This document shows positions 33,571-42,407 of a DNA stretch of 64,000 nt, piece by piece (position 1 is the stretch's first letter; the number at the start of each line of letters is the position of its first letter). Source of the stretch: Candidatus Nitrosocosmicus sp. Lineage in GTDB: Archaea > Thermoproteota > Nitrososphaeria > Nitrososphaerales > Nitrososphaeraceae. The position numbers were made by a program, and so were the translations under genes. The stretch lies in the NCBI GenBank assembly GCA_031177355.1, contig JAPSGR010000003.1, positions 1 to 64,000 of the forward strand, written 5' to 3'. Under the pieces are notes generated by a model, which had not been told where the DNA came from, made no database searches, and saw only the letters and a program-made list of their open reading frames with translations.

Positions 33571-33828
33571 ATGTCATCCAATTCCGATGATGCATCAAAG
33601 GCTAACATGAAAATAATTGATGTGAGAGGACTCTATTGTCCCGAACCCGTATTTAGAACCAAAATTGAAATCGAAAGAATGACAAAAGGAGATTTATTAA
33701 AGGTTGTGTCCGATGACCCTGATTCCGAAGAAGATATTTCCAGATGGGTGAATAGAAACGGTCATGAATTGTTATCATTGAACAAATCAAATAACGATTT
33801 AGAGTTTACAATCAAAAAGGCTAAATAA
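33571..33828 (+). CDS. TusA/SirA-family sulfur carrier
   Basis: An 85-residue sulfur-relay protein with the defining CPEP motif (Cys23 carries the persulfide) and the two-layer alpha/beta pattern (MKIIDVRGLYCPEPV, GDLLKVVSDDPDSEEDI). TusA-like proteins deliver sulfur for thiolation or cofactor synthesis. It is joined to the cysteine synthase gene by a one-base gap, suggesting that the carrier feeds or draws sulfur from cysteine metabolism. The longer frame from 33514 is unlikely given the A-box. Confidence 0.9.
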   Translation: MSSNSDDASKANMKIIDVRGLYCPEPVFRTKIEIERMTKGDLLKVVSDDPDSEEDISRWVNRNGHELLSLNKSNNDLEFTIKKAK

Positions 33829-33829
33829 T

Positions 33830-34849
33830 ATGAGTACATCAGCTGTTTTTCCATACTCCGACAAGGTAATAGAAAGAATTGGCAATACACCTTTGATAGA
33901 ATTAAAAAACTTTTCTACTTCTAAGACCAAGATATTTGCAAAACTTGAATGGTACAATCCATTTGGCTCAGTCAAGGACAGAGCTGCATACTGGATGATT
34001 AAGGACGCCGAACGTCAGAAAATTCTTAGAAAAGACAGGAGTATTATAATAGAACCAACATCGGGGAACACAGGTATCGCTTTAACTGGAATAGCTTCTC
34101 ATTTAGGTTATAAAGTTGAAATAGTTATTCCCGAAAAGGTGAGCAAGGAAACTAAGGATATACTTAGAAAACTTGGTGCTACATTACATGAAACATCTGA
34201 TGATTTATGCCCAAGGGTTGGTGCAGGGACGGATCAGAGCATAGCTTTGGCGTACGCCATCTCAAAACCACGACCAGATGTTTATTATATGCCTAATCAA
34301 TATACAAATGATTCAAATTATTTTGCACATTATGAGGGAACGGGACCAGAATTATGGAAGCAAACAAATGGCAAAGTTACGGACTTCTTTACTGGTTGCG
34401 GCACAGGCGGAACAATAACTGGTACGGGCAAGTTTTTAAAGGAAAAGAATAAAAATGTCAAGGTCATCGCTATACAAGCCCAGAAAAATCATCTTTTACA
34501 GGGTTTAAGAAATTTTGAAGAATCCGCCAAACCTGAGCTTTTCCTAAGAAGGGAGGAGGTTGTTGATGAATGGTATACGGCCACAAACGCCGAGTCCTTT
34601 GAAATGGTCAAGGAAATAGCCCAGAAAGAGAATATTTTAGTTGGTCCTTCTTCTGGGTCTGTACTTGCAAGTATGCTAGAATTTGCACAAAAGGAACATG
34701 ACCAAGGAAAAGTATTTGTAGGTATTTTTGCTGATGATGGACGCAAATTCAGGAGTTTGTATAAAGAACAAGGAATTTTTACAGATGAAGAATTTGATAA
34801 ATATTTGAAAAGAAGCGACTTTTTGCCTGAACTGGCATACAATCAGTAA
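33830..34849 (+). CDS. cysteine synthase family protein (CysK/CysM/CBS type)
   Basis: A 339-residue PLP enzyme of fold type II. Schiff-base Lys49 lies in NPFGSVKDR, the substrate loop is EPTSGNTGIAL, and the phosphate cradle is TGCGTGGTITGTGKFLKE. These define O-acetylserine/O-phosphoserine sulfhydrylases and cystathionine beta-synthases. The family cannot be split further by eye; archaeal O-phosphoserine sulfhydrylases are one option. The gene starts one base after the tusA stop, so both are co-expressed. No CBS regulatory domain is attached. Confidence 0.9.
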   Translation: MSTSAVFPYSDKVIERIGNTPLIELKNFSTSKTKIFAKLEWYNPFGSVKDRAAYWMIKDAERQKILRKDRSIIIEPTSGNTGIALTGIASHLGYKVEIVIPEKVSKETKDILRKLGATLHETSDDLCPRVGAGTDQSIALAYAISKPRPDVYYMPNQYTNDSNYFAHYEGTGPELWKQTNGKVTDFFTGCGTGGTITGTGKFLKEKNKNVKVIAIQAQKNHLLQGLRNFEESAKPELFLRREEVVDEWYTATNAESFEMVKEIAQKENILVGPSSGSVLASMLEFAQKEHDQGKVFVGIFADDGRKFRSLYKEQGIFTDEEFDKYLKRSDFLPELAYNQ

Positions 34850-34886
34850 ATTGCAAAGTCCTGTAGATTACAGGTTAAAGTGTAAT

Positions 34887-35882
34887 TTAACCTTCCTTTC
34901 CTCTCGACTCTGATAACCATCTTTCAATGTCTAAAGCAGCCATACAACCAAAACCGGCAGCAGTAATTGCCTGTCTGTATCTATGATCATGGACATCCCC
35001 TGCCGCAAAAACACCTTCTATGTTTGTTCTGGTGTGATTATTTAATATTATATATCCTCGTTCGTCAAGTTCTACTTGATTCCTAAAGATATTTGTATTT
35101 GGCTCATGTCCTATGGCAACGAACAAACCTCCGGCATTCAAGATAGTTTCTTTACCGGTATTATTATCCTTAATAGTAACTTTTGCAACTTTGTTTTCAC
35201 CTTCTATTTTAATAACAGATGAATTCCATATGAATTCTATTTTTGGGTTTTCAAATGCACGCTCTTGTAAAATCTTGCTCGCTCTAAGCTTGTCTCTGCG
35301 ATGAACAATCTTTACGGATTTTCCGAATTTTGTCAAAAATGTAGCCTCCTCTAAAGCAGTATCCCCACCTCCGACAACTATAATATCTTGGTTTCTAAAG
35401 AAAGGTCCATCGCATGTAGCACAATAAGAGACACCTTTACCTGAAAAGTCAACTTCACTCTTAAGTCCTAATTTTCTTGGGGTCGCACCTGTTGATATAA
35501 GAATGCTGTTGGAGGTGTAATGCGTAGAACCAGTGAATATCTTAAAGGGTCTGGTCTTGAAATCCACTCTTGTTACTTCATCAACTACAATCGTTGTACC
35601 AAATCTTTCGGATTGTTGTTGCATATTCATCATTAATTCTGGGCCAGTTATACCACTAATAAATCCCGGAAAGTTCTCAACTTCGGTAGTGGTCATCAAT
35701 TGTCCCCCAGGCAAGCTTCCTGAAATAACAATAGTTCTCAATTTAGCGCGTGAGGTATATATTGAAGCAGTATACCCTGCAGGACCAGAGCCAATAATAG
35801 CCACATCAAAATGTGTATTTTCTACGTTCCCAGGTCTAATATCATATTCATTGCCATTTATTGCATCAACGGGATTGGTCAT
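34887..35882 (-). CDS. trxB: thioredoxin reductase
   Basis: A 331-residue FAD/NAD(P)H disulfide oxidoreductase. The FAD motif is GSGPAG (residue 31), the redox pair is CATC at Cys154/Cys157, and VVGGGDTALEEA is the NADPH motif, with GVFAAGDVHDHRYRQA at the C-terminal FAD end. An N-terminal extension of about 22 residues precedes the Rossmann fold. The enzyme keeps thioredoxin reduced. It is convergent with the cysteine synthase gene. Confidence 0.94.
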   Translation of the reverse strand: MTNPVDAINGNEYDIRPGNVENTHFDVAIIGSGPAGYTASIYTSRAKLRTIVISGSLPGGQLMTTTEVENFPGFISGITGPELMMNMQQQSERFGTTIVVDEVTRVDFKTRPFKIFTGSTHYTSNSILISTGATPRKLGLKSEVDFSGKGVSYCATCDGPFFRNQDIIVVGGGDTALEEATFLTKFGKSVKIVHRRDKLRASKILQERAFENPKIEFIWNSSVIKIEGENKVAKVTIKDNNTGKETILNAGGLFVAIGHEPNTNIFRNQVELDERGYIILNNHTRTNIEGVFAAGDVHDHRYRQAITAAGFGCMAALDIERWLSESRGKEG

Positions 35883-36025
35883 AACTTGTTAACATAACAT
35901 AATTTCATTTATTAATGTATTATCAATGATTTTTCAGGTATCGGAATACTTGAGTATTAATTAAACAGGTGCAAAATACAAATTTTATTATAATCTCGAA
36001 TTATAAAAATAAAAAGACAAATCTA

Positions 36026-37042
36026 ATGAGGATAATCGTTTGTGGTATGGGGGTAGTTGGCCAAAGTTTTCTAAAGTTGCTTTTAGCAAGTTATACTACC
36101 CTGTATAAAAATTATGGTATTAAACCCCGAGTAGTTGCTTGTGTTGATAGTAAAGGAATTACCTATTCGCCCACTGGGTTAGATCTTAAAAAAGTACTCG
36201 CTATTAAAGAAAAATCTGGTAGCTTACTCGAGTATGCAGGCTACAAATTGAACTCTAGAAATTATATCGAAGAAATAGATGCAGAAGTATTTTTAGAGCT
36301 CACTCCTACTAATCTTTCTAATGCTGAACCAGGGCTATCTCATATTATTTCCGCTCTTAGATCAAAAAAAAATGTGATAACAGTCAACAAAGGACCATTG
36401 GCTTTATCGTTTTCCTCACTCATCGAGCTTGCGGACTACAACAACGTAATGTTTCGTTTCAGTGGAACTGTTGGGGGCGGAACACCGGTTCTAGAGTTCG
36501 CAAAACATTGTCTGAAAGGAGACAAGATTACTTCATTCACCGGAATATTGAACGGGACTACAAACTATATCTTAACAAGAATGTCAGACGGATTACCTTT
36601 TGATGAAGCATTACGGGATGCAAAGGAGAAGGGATATGCGGAAGCAAATCCTTCATTAGATATCGAAGGTGATGATGCCGCTGCTAAATTGGTGATTATG
36701 GCAAATTGGATAATGGGCTATAAAGTAACACTGCGAGATGTGGATAAGACTGGTATTACAAACATAAACCCAGATGAATTTAGTAGAGCTGCTTCATCAG
36801 GAAAATCAATCAAGTTGATAGCAAAATGCGACAAAAAAGAATTGTATGTAAAACCGATTCCAATATCAAAGGACGATCCCATTTATGTAAATGGAACTTT
36901 GAATGCAGTTACCTTTAGATCTGAACATTCAGGTGAACAAACAATTATCGGTAAAGGAGCCGGCGGAATGGAAACTGCAAGTTCCATATTAAGAGATCTT
37001 ATCGAAATTAAGCAAAATATGACTAACTATCAACTTAATTGA
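36026..37042 (+). CDS. hom: homoserine dehydrogenase
   Basis: A 338-residue NAD(P)-dependent enzyme reducing aspartate semialdehyde to homoserine, for Thr and Met synthesis. Seen: GMGVVGQSFL dinucleotide site, VNKGPLAL, the FSGTVGGGTPV catalytic region, LNGTTNYILTRM and DIEGDDAAAKLVI. There is no ACT domain and no fused aspartokinase. I chose ATG 36026; the frame is open 57 bases further upstream but the usual N-terminus (MRIIVCGMG) begins here. Confidence 0.93.
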   Translation: MRIIVCGMGVVGQSFLKLLLASYTTLYKNYGIKPRVVACVDSKGITYSPTGLDLKKVLAIKEKSGSLLEYAGYKLNSRNYIEEIDAEVFLELTPTNLSNAEPGLSHIISALRSKKNVITVNKGPLALSFSSLIELADYNNVMFRFSGTVGGGTPVLEFAKHCLKGDKITSFTGILNGTTNYILTRMSDGLPFDEALRDAKEKGYAEANPSLDIEGDDAAAKLVIMANWIMGYKVTLRDVDKTGITNINPDEFSRAASSGKSIKLIAKCDKKELYVKPIPISKDDPIYVNGTLNAVTFRSEHSGEQTIIGKGAGGMETASSILRDLIEIKQNMTNYQLN

Positions 37043-37119
37043 ATATGTGCTGTTAGGCAGATTCCAGATCAGAATCGATAAAAAAGAGTTATAAGAACAA
37101 TTGATAATTACAACTTTAT

Positions 37120-37770
37120 ATGTATAGCGGTGAGTTAGAGTTCCAAGCCAAGAGAAAAACAATAGCTATATTACAAGACGAAACAAATAAGATATTAAAT
37201 TTATCTAGGGAACTGGCATTAATGACCGAGGCTATATTTGAAGGTAATAGAACAAAAATAGCAGAATCATTTGAACGTATGAACCTGATCGAAAGTGACA
37301 TCGCTATCTTGCGAAAACAAATAACAAGGGAGGTGATCGCTATTGGCAGCTTGATGGCGTACAGAGAAGATTTGTTGAGAACTGCCTATTTTGTTGATGA
37401 AATTTCTGGATTTATTGGCGGAATCTCCTTCAGGTTAGCTAATATTGACCCCGAAATAATAAATGAGCGATTTGAGCATGACCTCAAAAATATGGTAGGT
37501 ATTATTATAGATGTCATTTTTAAGATTAACGAAATGTCAAGGACACTTACAATAAAACCTGAAAATACTATAGAATTGGCTAGCGAAGTTCAAAAGATAG
37601 AGATGGAAGTAGATAAGAAATATAGAGAGATGACTATAGAAGCACTAGAGTGTCTTCATAATCCAAAAGATTTGATTCTGTTTAAGGATACTATTGAAGG
37701 GATCGAGGGCATAGTCGACAAATGTCAACAAGCATCTAATTCCTTTACAATACTTGCCTTGAGTATCTAA
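37120..37770 (+). CDS. DUF47/PhoU-like regulator
   Basis: A 216-residue all-helical protein matching the DUF47 (TIGR00153, PhoU-like) family, which normally sits beside a PiT phosphate permease and modulates phosphate transport. The acidic helices (EFQAKRKTIAILQDETNKIL, HDLKNMVGIIIDVIFKINEM) form the three-helix repeats. No permease is adjacent. Instead the tRNA-splicing endonuclease gene follows after two bases, an arrangement that looks like co-transcription without an obvious functional link. Confidence 0.78.
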   Translation: MYSGELEFQAKRKTIAILQDETNKILNLSRELALMTEAIFEGNRTKIAESFERMNLIESDIAILRKQITREVIAIGSLMAYREDLLRTAYFVDEISGFIGGISFRLANIDPEIINERFEHDLKNMVGIIIDVIFKINEMSRTLTIKPENTIELASEVQKIEMEVDKKYREMTIEALECLHNPKDLILFKDTIEGIEGIVDKCQQASNSFTILALSI

Positions 37771-37772
37771 TA

Positions 37773-38321
37773 ATGCCCTTTACTGGTCAACTAATAGAAA
37801 ATAGAATATTCATTCATGATTTATCGGAATCAAGGTGTTTATTTGGTGAAGGATATTACGGGAAGCCACTTGGAATTTCAAAACCTAAAAACAACGAATT
37901 TGATTCTCCCCTTGTATTAGACCTTATTGAAGGATATTACTTGAATGTTAATAAAAAACTAAATGTTTTTAAACGAGATGGGAAAAGTGTTACCTCGAAT
38001 GAGATTTTGAAGGAGTGTAAGAAACAATATGTGAATTTCGAAGTAAAGTATAGGGTTTTTGAAAGTCTAAGAGACAAGGCATATGTTGTTACGCCTGGAA
38101 TAAAATTTGGCTGTGACTTTGCAGTTTATATTCATGGTCCAGGAATAGACCATGCACCATTCCTTGTCAAGGTTTTGATGGAAAATGAAAAACTTACAAG
38201 TATTGATATTGTCCTTGCAGGCAGGCTTGCTACTACGGTCAAAAAACAATTTATTTTGGCGATTGTTGATCAAGTTGGTCATTCCATAAGATTTGTAGGA
38301 TTTGATTGGTGGAGGGCTTGA
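37773..38321 (+). CDS. endA: tRNA-splicing endonuclease, catalytic subunit
   Basis: A 182-residue nuclease that cuts bulge-helix-bulge sites in pre-tRNA and pre-rRNA. The triad is Tyr119 (FGCDFAVY), His127 (GIDHAPFLV) and Lys157/158 (VKKQFILAI), in close register with Methanocaldococcus residues 115, 125 and 156. The N-terminal half is the shorter structural domain. Thaumarchaeal enzymes may need a second, non-catalytic subunit, which I do not see here. A substrate, the tRNA-Arg intron at 3846-3867, is in the window. Confidence 0.9.
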   Translation: MPFTGQLIENRIFIHDLSESRCLFGEGYYGKPLGISKPKNNEFDSPLVLDLIEGYYLNVNKKLNVFKRDGKSVTSNEILKECKKQYVNFEVKYRVFESLRDKAYVVTPGIKFGCDFAVYIHGPGIDHAPFLVKVLMENEKLTSIDIVLAGRLATTVKKQFILAIVDQVGHSIRFVGFDWWRA

Positions 38322-38369
38322 TTTAAAAATAGATTGGCAGAGTTTCATTGAGCATAAAAATTTTCAAAA

Positions 38370-39038
38370 TCAAGTTTTAGGGAGGTCAAATTTTATAAAA
38401 TTTTCACCAGATATAGTAAGCCTCGTGGAATATTTCTCTGTTCCTGTTTCAAGCCAACCTTTATACCTAATCGAATTTTTTACAATGTCAACAATACTTG
38501 GCTTCTTTTCATTTATTTCTTCGTAACAAGACAAAATTTCTCCATACTTTATTTCCGATTGTTTGTTATATTTTGTAAGATAATAAACAAACAATGTAGA
38601 TTTTTCATAATGGTTTGTTGGTTTTTTATCTTTGTAAAACTCTCTCAAGCCGGGTTTATCATTATTTGCCTTCAAATCAACTGGTAAGGGAGGTATGTTA
38701 ACAGAGAGTTTAGATATCGAGTGTCTGGTTCCTTTACTTATAACAGGAACCTCACGATTAACATCAAGTGCAGAATTCCCCTTTATTTCTTTGTTTCTTA
38801 CGATACGAATTTTATCATCTTGGCTAGGAAAAGACTCTAAAGAAACGTTATTAGAGGATACAATATTATTTACATCTAACTTTGGCAAATTTTCCTTGTT
38901 ATTTATTATGACTTCCTTTATTGCTATTTTAAAGATCTCTTCGAATTTCTCCAGATGTTTATCTACAAATGCCTCATTTCCTTCAAGTTCAAAAAGACCC
39001 TCCTTTAGATTAATCCTAAATCTCGTATCAGAGGTCAA
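38370..39038 (-). CDS. protein of unknown function with possible C-terminal winged helix
   Basis: A 222-residue charged protein. The first 55 residues are beta/alpha (FRINLKEGLFELEGNEAFVD) and resemble a domain common in archaeal proteins of unknown role. A long low-complexity linker follows (about 60-125), then a C-terminal helical part (KSTLFVYYLTKYNKQSEIKY through IRYKGWLETGTEKYS) that looks like a winged helix. No membrane segments. Convergent with endA and 49 bases upstream of the epimerase. It might be a DNA- or protein-binding regulator; not recognised. Confidence 0.6.
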   Translation of the reverse strand: MTSDTRFRINLKEGLFELEGNEAFVDKHLEKFEEIFKIAIKEVIINNKENLPKLDVNNIVSSNNVSLESFPSQDDKIRIVRNKEIKGNSALDVNREVPVISKGTRHSISKLSVNIPPLPVDLKANNDKPGLREFYKDKKPTNHYEKSTLFVYYLTKYNKQSEIKYGEILSCYEEINEKKPSIVDIVKNSIRYKGWLETGTEKYSTRLTISGENFIKFDLPKT

Positions 39039-39087
39039 TGAAAATTTTTCTCGTTAATAATTATATAACTATTTGCATTTCAAATTT

Positions 39088-40605
39088 TTAAAGATATTCA
39101 AAATCGTCAATATCGTGCCAGTAGTTCAGTCGTTGATGAAGCCAAGGAAAAAAGTTACGCTCCTTGTTTTCAAATTCCTTCTTCATCAACTTGATGATTT
39201 TAGGAGAGACTTCACCAGGTAGTCCATATATTCTTTTTTTCTTTTTAAAGTTAAACCCATAAGCCTCTCCCTTTTCGTAGACATGAGAAACTATTTTTGG
39301 TAACCAAGATCTGTTAATAGGAGGGATCAATATATTACCCCTAGCGTCAAATACCGTCTCAGGCCTATCCGTATTAAACCTTACGGTGAAAGAACTAATA
39401 GATGGAAAATACAATAATTCCTCTTGCATAGACCCAGAGTCAGTAATTTCAGCCCAACACTTTCCACTATCTAAAAATTCTACAACATTCCCATATTCTC
39501 TCCACAAATTCGTAATCAGGAATTTCTGCGGATAATTTTTTTCAAGATCCAATATGATAGAGTATAGATCATATCGGTTTAATGCTGAGATTGTACCATT
39601 CAGCAATACTAGTACTATTTTGAATTCGGTGTTTTTAATCAAGTCAACAAGTCCCCCTATAATGGCGTTAAATCTATGGGTCGTTAAGTTTTCTCTGCGA
39701 TGAATATCCATGCGGATCCAGTTTCCTGATTCTAATTTCGGAAATAGTTCAAATATACTTCTTTTGGGTTTGTTTTTGCGCTTTAAATCGATTGCGTCAA
39801 CCACTGAATTTCCAACAACATGTATGTCTTCGTTAGGATAGCCCTCTCTAACAAGATGTTCTTTATTTAGTTTTGTAGGAACAAAAAAGAATTTAGTTCC
39901 TGAGGAACAAATCCATGTGTCTATTTGCTCAGGAAAAGGTTCCTCACGAGTTAAAAACCATTTAGTTGTTAGCTGATCTGTAATGAATTTTTCTACCATA
40001 GACTCAGTGGGCACTTTATTAATCCTGATATGAACGATATTAGATGGACTCATAGACCGTAGTCCAGATTCATTCTGTCCCACCTTTTGTCCCAATCCAA
40101 ACACCCAAGACAGTGTTGCTATCCCCGCAACCAATGTATCCCCATGAACAATTGGTAATATACCCTTATTCGGATAACGATCCTTCAGGTATCTTCCAAA
40201 AAAACCAAATTTTAGCATCAAGTCACTAGATTTTTGAATGAGATCTCCTCTAATCTGCAGGTCACAGGCAATAGACTCCTCTAAGTCAAATTCTTTAACG
40301 CCATAACCTAGCAAGTCATCATAATGTTGTCCAGTAGATATTATAAAAGAGGGTAAATTTTCTTTAATAGATTCTAACAAAAGGGGTGCCTGTTTATAGA
40401 AATCGGGTTTAGTTCCTATTACTATGGCCAGAGCTTTATCAAACTCAGAATTTTTGGAAAATAATTTTTCTAGATTTTTCTTGTTTATTAGTATTGGAAG
40501 AAATTTATTGTCCACTTCGATTTTTTCTGAAGTATGAATACCATCTTTGTTGTGCAGCTTTTCATCAGAAGTGGTTTTAAAGATCTTCTTTTCTGAATAT
40601 CCCAA
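39088..40605 (-). CDS. UDP-N-acetylglucosamine 2-epimerase family protein
   Basis: A 505-residue protein with a 55-residue charged N-terminal extension, then the WecB-type core: IGTKPDFYKQAPL, STGQHYDD, GESGLRSMS-type segment, DIHRRENLT, TDSGSMQEE and FNTDRPETV. These match the UDP-binding and catalytic residues of UDP-GlcNAc 2-epimerases that make UDP-ManNAc for surface glycans. Substitutions (NESGLR for HEAGLR, TKPD for TRPE) and inserts make it a divergent member, so the sugar may differ. A GalT-like gene lies two genes upstream on the same strand. Confidence 0.82.
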   Translation of the reverse strand: MGYSEKKIFKTTSDEKLHNKDGIHTSEKIEVDNKFLPILINKKNLEKLFSKNSEFDKALAIVIGTKPDFYKQAPLLLESIKENLPSFIISTGQHYDDLLGYGVKEFDLEESIACDLQIRGDLIQKSSDLMLKFGFFGRYLKDRYPNKGILPIVHGDTLVAGIATLSWVFGLGQKVGQNESGLRSMSPSNIVHIRINKVPTESMVEKFITDQLTTKWFLTREEPFPEQIDTWICSSGTKFFFVPTKLNKEHLVREGYPNEDIHVVGNSVVDAIDLKRKNKPKRSIFELFPKLESGNWIRMDIHRRENLTTHRFNAIIGGLVDLIKNTEFKIVLVLLNGTISALNRYDLYSIILDLEKNYPQKFLITNLWREYGNVVEFLDSGKCWAEITDSGSMQEELLYFPSISSFTVRFNTDRPETVFDARGNILIPPINRSWLPKIVSHVYEKGEAYGFNFKKKKRIYGLPGEVSPKIIKLMKKEFENKERNFFPWLHQRLNYWHDIDDFEYL

Positions 40606-40630
40606 ATTTTATTTCTTCCTTTGATATTTT

Positions 40631-41068
40631 TTATAAATTATTTCTTTGGCGTGATCGTAACGTGACCTTTCTAAAATTAAAATATCCGATAGATAAAAGC
40701 AAAACTCCAAAGGCAGCAAAAATCCAGGGTGAATTCGAAATCCACCATGGCAAATCAACGGTACCTATCATAGGTAGCATTGTTGAAACATATAACATTC
40801 CAAATATTAATACAATTCCAGAAACGAAAACTAGTATTGACGCTAATCTGGACCCCTCAGATAAAACACTTGAAAAGAAGGATAAACCAACAGCAGGAGC
40901 TAATGATATGAAAATTACCTGAAAATAGGCACTTGATGGCTCAACGGTAGTCACAGGACCCGATCCATCAGGTCCTATCAAAAAGTTGAAGAATGCTATT
41001 GATGTAAAAATGAATAAAACAACAAGACCTAATACTGCTATGGACAACCATTCACCGGCTTTAAACAT
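40631..41068 (-). CDS. membrane protein with four helices, unknown function
   Basis: A 145-residue protein with four predicted membrane segments, at about 7-29, 46-67, 74-96 and 111-130, and a short basic C-terminus (RKVTLRSRQRNNL). A Gly/Pro/Ser loop at 31-47 probably faces outside. No family or catalytic residues recognised. It sits between the epimerase and the GalT-like gene on the same strand, so a part in sugar or envelope assembly is possible but only from position. Confidence 0.6.
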   Translation of the reverse strand: MFKAGEWLSIAVLGLVVLFIFTSIAFFNFLIGPDGSGPVTTVEPSSAYFQVIFISLAPAVGLSFFSSVLSEGSRLASILVFVSGIVLIFGMLYVSTMLPMIGTVDLPWWISNSPWIFAAFGVLLLSIGYFNFRKVTLRSRQRNNL

Positions 41069-41116
41069 ATTCGATAATTCTATTTTTAAAATATAATATT
41101 TTAATATTGTTAAAAA

Positions 41117-42184
41117 TCATAGCACTCCGATCAGTCTAGCCAATTCTTTCCTTGAGGCGTCGCCCAATAGTTTGGCAGAATCTTCTGGGGTAGGACTATT
41201 TACAAATATGCCAAACCCTCGCTCTAGTCCAGACCATGAGGTTACTAGAGGATAGACTTCTATATGCCAATGGAGCTGTCTACTATTTTTCTTCTCCGGT
41301 GAGATATGAAATGCAATACTAAAATCAGATTGACCCAAGATTTTATCCATTCCCCTAAGTGAAGAGCAAACCACAAGAGCGAGATCCTTTATCTCCTTTT
41401 GAGTGGCTTTTGAAAAGAATGTTGAATGCTTTCTAGGACATATCCAAAATTCGTAGTTATATGTAGGAGCCCACGGTACGAGAGTAATAAAACTATCAGT
41501 TGAGAATAATTGCCTGGGCCCATTTATTTCAGTTCCAATCATGTCACATGCAGGACAACTACCGCTTTCGTTCATTGACTGATGAAATGTTTTAGCTTCC
41601 TTTTCAATAATGGGAGGGATTGCTGAGAAAGTGGTAATGTGAAAATGAGGATGCTTGATTTTGTTGCCTCCATTCAATCCTCTGCTTGCATAAATAGCCA
41701 CATAGGTTACGCCCCTCTGACTGTACAGCCAACGAACCCTATCCTGTAAAACTAGCAAGAGGTTAGTCCATTGATCTACAGTTAATTCAGAAAGGGCAAC
41801 GTCATGTTGGGGTGTTGGTACAACAATCTGGTCGTAGCCGCAGGCCGGCTCTCTGTAGAATGGTCTGTCTGAGTATTGATGGTTTGATATTGAAGTCACG
41901 ATAGGATCTTTACATTCAAATACACGTATTGTCCAGTTTTCGCTTTCTTCTTCTGTGGTATCGTATAACCTTTGTAAAATACCCTCTTTTACCACAAAGG
42001 ATAAAACCAAATTATTGCATTTATCAAGGGAACAAGGACAATAGGGACAATCTGGTGTATCAGAAATATCAGTGGATTGTTGTTCATTGTAAATTAAATC
42101 AGGAAATTTATTTAACTGATCAAAATTATTTGGTATTAAAACGTACTTGTCAGGTACATAATAATCTTTTCTTAACTCCGACAA
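41117..42184 (-). CDS. galactose-1-phosphate uridylyltransferase-like protein (HIT fold)
   Basis: A 355-residue nucleotidyltransferase. It contains two CxxC zinc sites (CPYC near residue 47, CPAC near 212) and two HIT motifs: HPHFHI near 178 and the later HWHIEVYP near 307. In GalT the first His is normally in an HPHxQ motif; here HPHFH keeps the nucleophile position but ends in His, as in hydrolase or phosphorylase relatives. So it may be a GalT, ADP-glucose phosphorylase or related enzyme acting on a nucleotide sugar. Confidence 0.78.
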   Translation of the reverse strand: MSELRKDYYVPDKYVLIPNNFDQLNKFPDLIYNEQQSTDISDTPDCPYCPCSLDKCNNLVLSFVVKEGILQRLYDTTEEESENWTIRVFECKDPIVTSISNHQYSDRPFYREPACGYDQIVVPTPQHDVALSELTVDQWTNLLLVLQDRVRWLYSQRGVTYVAIYASRGLNGGNKIKHPHFHITTFSAIPPIIEKEAKTFHQSMNESGSCPACDMIGTEINGPRQLFSTDSFITLVPWAPTYNYEFWICPRKHSTFFSKATQKEIKDLALVVCSSLRGMDKILGQSDFSIAFHISPEKKNSRQLHWHIEVYPLVTSWSGLERGFGIFVNSPTPEDSAKLLGDASRKELARLIGVL

Positions 42185-42407
42185 CTCTTCTATCTAAAAA
42201 GTTCAGTATTTTGTTTTAATTAAATATTATGTATTTAATTTTTCTAAAAGTAGATTTGTGGGATATAATTTGTATATAAAATTTACTTGGAGGAACTAGA
42301 ATATACCGCTTTTGTATTACATATTGAAAAATGTGGATTGGATGGCTAAATAATCCAATCAGGATACAATTATCAAAAATTAAATTATGTATATACCGAC
42401 ATTAGTT

